Source: Candidatus Eiseniibacteriota bacterium
GTDB lineage: Bacteria > Eisenbacteria > RBG-16-71-46
Length of the DNA: 34,265 bases
Assembly: GCA_025360715.1 (NCBI GenBank)
Contig: JANYBS010000153.1
Span: forward strand, 1-34,265
Direction: 5' to 3'
The notes below the pieces were generated by a model. The model saw only the letters and a program-made list of their open reading frames with translations, did no database searches and had not been told where the DNA came from. Of the stretch, positions 30,951 through 34,265 are shown piece after piece; the stretch's first letter is position 1, and every line of letters begins with the position of its first letter. The position numbers were made by a program, and so were the translations under genes.

Positions 30951-31484
30951 ATGAAGAACCTCATGGCATTCGCGACCCTCGGGGCGTTCGCCCTCGCGCT
31001 GATCTTCATGGCGACGATGTGGGCGCCGCGAGATGTGGCACAGGCAGCCGCGCCGGCGATGAGCCGGAAGCCTGCCAAGGAAGAGCGCATCGTGCGCGTC
31101 GAGAAGACCGACGAGGAGTGGCGCAAGCAGCTCTCCGCCGAGAGCTACCGCGTGCTGCGCCACGAAGGCACCGAGATCGCATTCACGGGCAAGTATTGGA
31201 ATGAACACCACAAGGGCACCTTCGTCTGCGCCGGCTGCGGACTGGAGCTGTTCGACTCGAAGCAGAAGTTCGATTCCGGCACCGGCTGGCCCAGCTTCTG
31301 GCAGCCCGCAGTGAAGACCCACGTGATCGGCAAGACGGACTCGGCGCTCGGTATGGAGCGCACGGCGGTGGAATGTGCGCGCTGCGGTGGCCACCTGGGC
31401 CATGTATTCGACGACGGCCCGCAGCCGACGGGGCTTCGGTATTGCATCAACTCGGCGGCGCTGGCCTTCGTACCCGCCAAGTGA
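30951..31484 (+). CDS. msrB: Peptide-methionine (R)-S-oxide reductase MsrB, membrane-anchored or exported
   Basis: MsrB reduces methionine-R-sulfoxide in oxidised proteins. The 177-residue protein has a hydrophobic N-terminal segment (5-23, then [13 protein letters not shown]), so it is a signal peptide or anchor and the enzyme should act in the periplasm. The MsrB core is complete: zinc cysteines Cys93/Cys96 and Cys142/Cys145, GTGWPSFW at 110-117, and catalytic Cys165 in RYCINSAAL. It has GAAGGGAGACCCG before the ATG. It is followed by a large hairpin. A periplasmic MsrB would need an electron donor encoded elsewhere. Confidence 0.92.
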   Translation: MKNLMAFATLGAFALALIFMATMWAPRDVAQAAAPAMSRKPAKEERIVRVEKTDEEWRKQLSAESYRVLRHEGTEIAFTGKYWNEHHKGTFVCAGCGLELFDSKQKFDSGTGWPSFWQPAVKTHVIGKTDSALGMERTAVECARCGGHLGHVFDDGPQPTGLRYCINSAALAFVPAK

Positions 31485-31507
31485 AGCTTCCGGCAACACG
31501 GCAGCAA

Positions 31508-31541
31508 GAAGGCCCTTGGGACTCCGGACCCGGGGGCCTTC
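31508..31541 (+). terminator. Hairpin terminator after msrB
   Basis: A 13-pair stem (two G-U pairs) with an 8-base loop, 24 bases past the msrB stop. There is no T run, so it may need Rho or act mainly as a 3' stabiliser. Confidence 0.5.
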
Positions 31542-31546
31542 GCATA

Positions 31547-31555
31547 TGCCATAAT
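31547..31555 (+). promoter_or_regulatory. Extended -10 promoter for the GH13 gene
   Basis: TGC followed by CATAAT, a close match to an extended -10 box, about 49 bases before the GH13 start. No clear -35 box is visible. Confidence 0.45.
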
Positions 31556-31603
31556 CAGGGGGTTCTGGCCGCTGCGCCTCCACCCTCTCCTTTGCAGGAC
31601 ACC

Positions 31604-34123
31604 ATGATGCCTCGCACCTTGTGGATCGCCTCGCTCGGCCTCGCGTTCGCGCTCGCGTGCGGGAGCGCGGCGCAGGCTGCCGGCCCCGACGACAACGTGG
31701 AATGGAACGGCATCTCGCACGTGCCCACACTCGACCGCCGGCCACTGTGCCCGCTCGCAGGCGAGACCTTCCAGGTGCGGTTCCAGAGCTACCGCAACGA
31801 CCTCACAAGCGCGCGGCTGCGCATCAGCGATGGCACGAATGTGAGCTTCGCGAATGCCTCGCGCATCGCCACGCGCGGCGCCTATGACGTCTGGGCCGCG
31901 CAGGTGCCGGCCACGGCTGCGACGAGCGAGAGCTACTGGCTCGAACTCACCGACGGCCCGATCACGGACTACTTGAGCTTGACGGGCATGAGCCACACGA
32001 CTCCGGCCGACGGCGGTTTCGCGCTCGACTTCACCACGCTCAGCCACGCGCCCGTGGGTGCCACGCTCACGAACAGTGGCGGCGCGGTATTCAAGGTCTG
32101 GGCGCCGTCCGCCAGCAGCGCGACCGTGCGCGGCGAGTTCAACGGCTGGGGCGCCGCGAACCCCATGACGAAGGTCGGCGAATACTTCATCGCCAAGGTC
32201 GCCGCTGTGAACGCCGGGCAACAGTATAAATATGTGTTCCCGACGCGGCCCACCAACGGCGGCTACGTGCAGGACCCCACCGCGCGCGGATACACGCCGG
32301 ACGGCCAGGGAGGCTGGAACAGCATCGTCCGCAATCCGTTCACCTACGCGTGGGGCGATTCCACCTGGAACACGCCGGACGCCGACTCGCTCGTCATCTA
32401 CCAGCTGCACATCGGCACGTTCGCCGGCTTCAACGATCCCGTGGGCGCGACGAGCTTTCCGAGCGGCTACCGCGATGTGGCGGCGCGGGTGGGACACCTG
32501 CGCGACCTGGGCGTGAACGCCGTGCAACTGACCCCGGTGCCGGAGAGCGACGGCGACATCACCGCGGGGTACAACCCGGTCGCACAATTCGCGCCCAAGT
32601 GGCGATACGGCACCGCGGACGACTTCAAGTATATGGTCGACACGTTCCATCGCAATGGCATCGCCGTGTTGCTCGACATCGTGTGGAACCATTTCTCGAG
32701 CAGCGGCAACTTCATGTGGCAGTTCGCCAGCAGCACGCAAGACTACTTCGAGTCGCCCGACTTCAAGACGCCGTGGGGCTCGCAGGCGGCGTTCGGCAAG
32801 ACCGGCGTCGCCGACTACTTCGCCAACAGTGCGCTGAGCTGGCTCGAGGAGTACCACGTGGACGGCTTCCGCATGGACGCCACGAGCTACATGAACACCA
32901 GCAGCCACTCGGCGTCGGGGTGGGCGCTCATGCAGCGGCTGAACCGCGACATCGGCCAGCGCTACGCCGGCCACTTCGCGATCGCCGAGCAACTGCCGAA
33001 CAATGGCGCCGTCACCACGGCCGTCAGCAGCGGCGGAGCGGGCTTCTCGGCCCAGTATCACCAGAAGTTCCGCGACAACATCCGCAATGCCATCTTCAAC
33101 ATGGCCGGCAACAGCGGCGACATGCAGAGCGTTCGCGACGCGCTGCTCGGCAGCGGTGCGACCATCCAAGGCAAGAGCGCGCTCAACTACGTGCAGCTGC
33201 ATGACGAGGCCTGGCCCACGAGCGGCGGCCAGCGCATGGTGAAGACGATCGACACGTCGGCGCCATACGACGACATCTACGCGGCCGGCCGCAGCAAGCT
33301 CGCCGAGGGGCTGGTGCTCACCTCGCAGGGCGTGCCCGAGATGTTGCAGGGCGATGAATGGCTCGAGAGCATCGACTTCGGCGCCGACTCGCCCACCCGC
33401 ATCGACTGGTCCAAGAAGACCACGTACAACTTCATCTACCGTTACTACCAGCGCCTCATGTTTCTGCGTCGGCGGCTCTCGGCGCTGCGCGCGTCCGCGA
33501 GCACGTATGTATTCAAGGTGGACCAGGTCAACAACCTCAACCACCTGGTGGCGTTTCGCCGGCTGGATGGCAACGGGAACCCGGTCGTAGTCGTGGCGAA
33601 CTTCGGCAACAGCGATCTTGCGAACTACCGCCTGGGCATGCCGGCGAGCGGGCCGTGGACCGAGCTGATCAACAGCCAGGACCCGAACTTCGGCGGCGCC
33701 GGGCCGCTCAACGCCGGCGCGCTCTCGACCGACGGCACGACGGCGGACGGCTTCACCCAGTCACTCACTCTGCAGATCCCCAAGATGAGCCTGATCGTGC
33801 TCGCGCCGCAGGGCTATGTCGACGCGCCTGCGCCGCGCGTGGGCACTCACCTGGATCTCTCCACGCCCTTCCCGAATCCGGTGCATGGCGTGAGCAGCAT
33901 CGCGTTCACACTGCCGCAGCGTGGCCACGTGCAACTGACGGTCGTCGACCTGGGCGGGCGCATGGTCCGCACGCTCGAATCGGGTTCGCTCGAAGCAGGC
34001 GCGCATCTCACGTCATGGGACGGCCGCGACGTGAGCGGCGCGCTTGCCTCGCCGGGACTCTACTTCGTGCGCTTGCAGACGCCCGCGGGCACGAAGGCCG
34101 TGCGGCTCACGCGACTGGACTGA
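31604..34123 (+). CDS. Secreted GH13 alpha-glucan-active enzyme with C-terminal FlgD-like Ig domain
   Basis: The 839-residue protein has a signal peptide (1-25), a beta-sandwich N-terminal part, and a CBM48-like domain near 150-230 (FKVWAPSASSATVRGEFNGW). The GH13 barrel spans about 260-650. GH13 motifs: VLLDIVWNH near 355, GFRMDATSY (nucleophile Asp) near 420, FAIAEQ (acid/base Glu) near 460, and VQLHDE (third Asp) near 529, so it should be active. Overall it resembles branching enzymes or glycosyltrehalose-type members more than a plain amylase. From about 750 a FlgD-like Ig domain starts at PFPNPVHG and ends in PGLYFVRLQTPAGTKAVRL, a tail typical of surface or secreted proteins in FCB-type lineages. 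AGGA precedes two adjacent ATGs. Confidence 0.88.
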   Translation: MMPRTLWIASLGLAFALACGSAAQAAGPDDNVEWNGISHVPTLDRRPLCPLAGETFQVRFQSYRNDLTSARLRISDGTNVSFANASRIATRGAYDVWAAQVPATAATSESYWLELTDGPITDYLSLTGMSHTTPADGGFALDFTTLSHAPVGATLTNSGGAVFKVWAPSASSATVRGEFNGWGAANPMTKVGEYFIAKVAAVNAGQQYKYVFPTRPTNGGYVQDPTARGYTPDGQGGWNSIVRNPFTYAWGDSTWNTPDADSLVIYQLHIGTFAGFNDPVGATSFPSGYRDVAARVGHLRDLGVNAVQLTPVPESDGDITAGYNPVAQFAPKWRYGTADDFKYMVDTFHRNGIAVLLDIVWNHFSSSGNFMWQFASSTQDYFESPDFKTPWGSQAAFGKTGVADYFANSALSWLEEYHVDGFRMDATSYMNTSSHSASGWALMQRLNRDIGQRYAGHFAIAEQLPNNGAVTTAVSSGGAGFSAQYHQKFRDNIRNAIFNMAGNSGDMQSVRDALLGSGATIQGKSALNYVQLHDEAWPTSGGQRMVKTIDTSAPYDDIYAAGRSKLAEGLVLTSQGVPEMLQGDEWLESIDFGADSPTRIDWSKKTTYNFIYRYYQRLMFLRRRLSALRASASTYVFKVDQVNNLNHLVAFRRLDGNGNPVVVVANFGNSDLANYRLGMPASGPWTELINSQDPNFGGAGPLNAGALSTDGTTADGFTQSLTLQIPKMSLIVLAPQGYVDAPAPRVGTHLDLSTPFPNPVHGVSSIAFTLPQRGHVQLTVVDLGGRMVRTLESGSLEAGAHLTSWDGRDVSGALASPGLYFVRLQTPAGTKAVRLTRLD

Positions 34124-34159
34124 TAGTTTGTGTAGCGAAGAATGTGGATGGCATGAGTA

Positions 34160-34196
34160 CTGCGGTGGCACTCGGTCATGTCCGAGACCGCCGCAG
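34160..34196 (+). terminator. Two-tier hairpin after the GH13 gene
   Basis: Outer stem CTGCGGTGG/CCGCCGCAG (one G-U) and inner stem CTCGG/CCGAG, 37 bases after the stop. It is followed by a direct repeat of CCTTCTGCCCG but no T run. A terminator role is likely from position; strength is uncertain. Confidence 0.45.
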
Positions 34197-34265
34197 CCTT
34201 CTGCCCGCCCTTCTGCCCGCGAAAGCGGTGCAAGCAGCACACTTCCAAGACCGGCTTCCGCTGGG

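Noticed and set aside
31145-33544. 799-codon open frame on the minus strand opposite msrB and the GH13 gene
   Set aside because: It spans two well-supported genes and their terminator, has a Val/Arg/His-rich composition with no motif, and no plausible start site.
34060-34248. 62-codon minus-strand frame at the right edge
   Set aside because: It runs through the hairpin after the GH13 gene and into its coding end, with no ribosome site or recognisable composition.
1-34265. tRNA genes, CRISPR arrays, insertion sequences, prophage or integrase genes
   Set aside because: I scanned the intergenic gaps and found no cloverleaf-like segments, no regularly spaced repeats and no transposase or integrase sequence. 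The gaps are short and explained by promoters and hairpins.

Overview
The window comes from a GC-rich, Gram-negative-type bacterium with tightly packed genes. There are many 4-base stop/start overlaps and several GTG or TTG starts. The content is a flagellar locus followed by accessory and envelope genes. Two features argue against a plain proteobacterium: the last gene is a glycoside hydrolase ending in a FlgD-like Ig domain, a tail common in Candidatus Eisenbacteria and other FCB-related lineages, and the PIG-L/mini-membrane-protein/SSS-symporter trio is of a kind I associate with Bacteroidota-like genomes. The flagellins and the FlbT/FlaF pair nevertheless look alphaproteobacterial. An Eisenbacteria-like assignment is my best guess, not a demonstrated one.

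Region 1 (1-9.6 kb, minus strand) is one long rod/basal-body/export operon, in transcription order flgB, flgC, an unrecognised 103-residue gene, fliE, fliF, fliG, fliH, fliI, fliJ, a motE-like gene, fliK, flgD and the first 11 codons of flgE. A good sigma-54 element lies about 37 bases upstream of flgB. The next gene upstream encodes an NtrC-type sigma-54 activator (FlgR-like) with its own terminator.

Region 2 (11.2-16.2 kb, plus strand) holds the late flagellar genes: flgL, two closely related flagellins, flbT, flaF, a FlgM-like anti-sigma-28 factor and a single-domain CheY-like receiver. A repeated TCAAGTT/CCGA promoter signature of the sigma-28 (FliA) kind precedes flgL, both flagellins and flgM, and weaker versions precede an FHA gene and an HD-GYP gene. 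Together these suggest the usual hierarchy: sigma-54 plus FlgR make the hook-basal body, then sigma-28 is released from FlgM and late genes are made, with FlbT/FlaF adjusting flagellin production.

Region 3 (16.4-21.7 kb) holds a secreted DUF2911 protein on the plus strand and, on the minus strand, an exported PIG-L family deacetylase, a 38-residue membrane protein and an SSS-family sodium:solute symporter.

Region 4 (22.0-29.3 kb) looks like a signalling and surface-motility module: an FHA protein with a C-terminal membrane anchor, a HEAT-repeat/Ser-Thr kinase fusion, two tandem PilT-like retraction ATPases, and two divergent HD-GYP-type proteins whose hallmark motifs are each degenerate in a different place.

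Region 5 (29.3-34.1 kb) encodes mostly exported proteins: an SGNH hydrolase, a FAS1 (fasciclin) protein, a membrane-anchored or exported MsrB, and a large GH13 enzyme. I saw no tRNA, rRNA, CRISPR array, insertion sequence or prophage gene.
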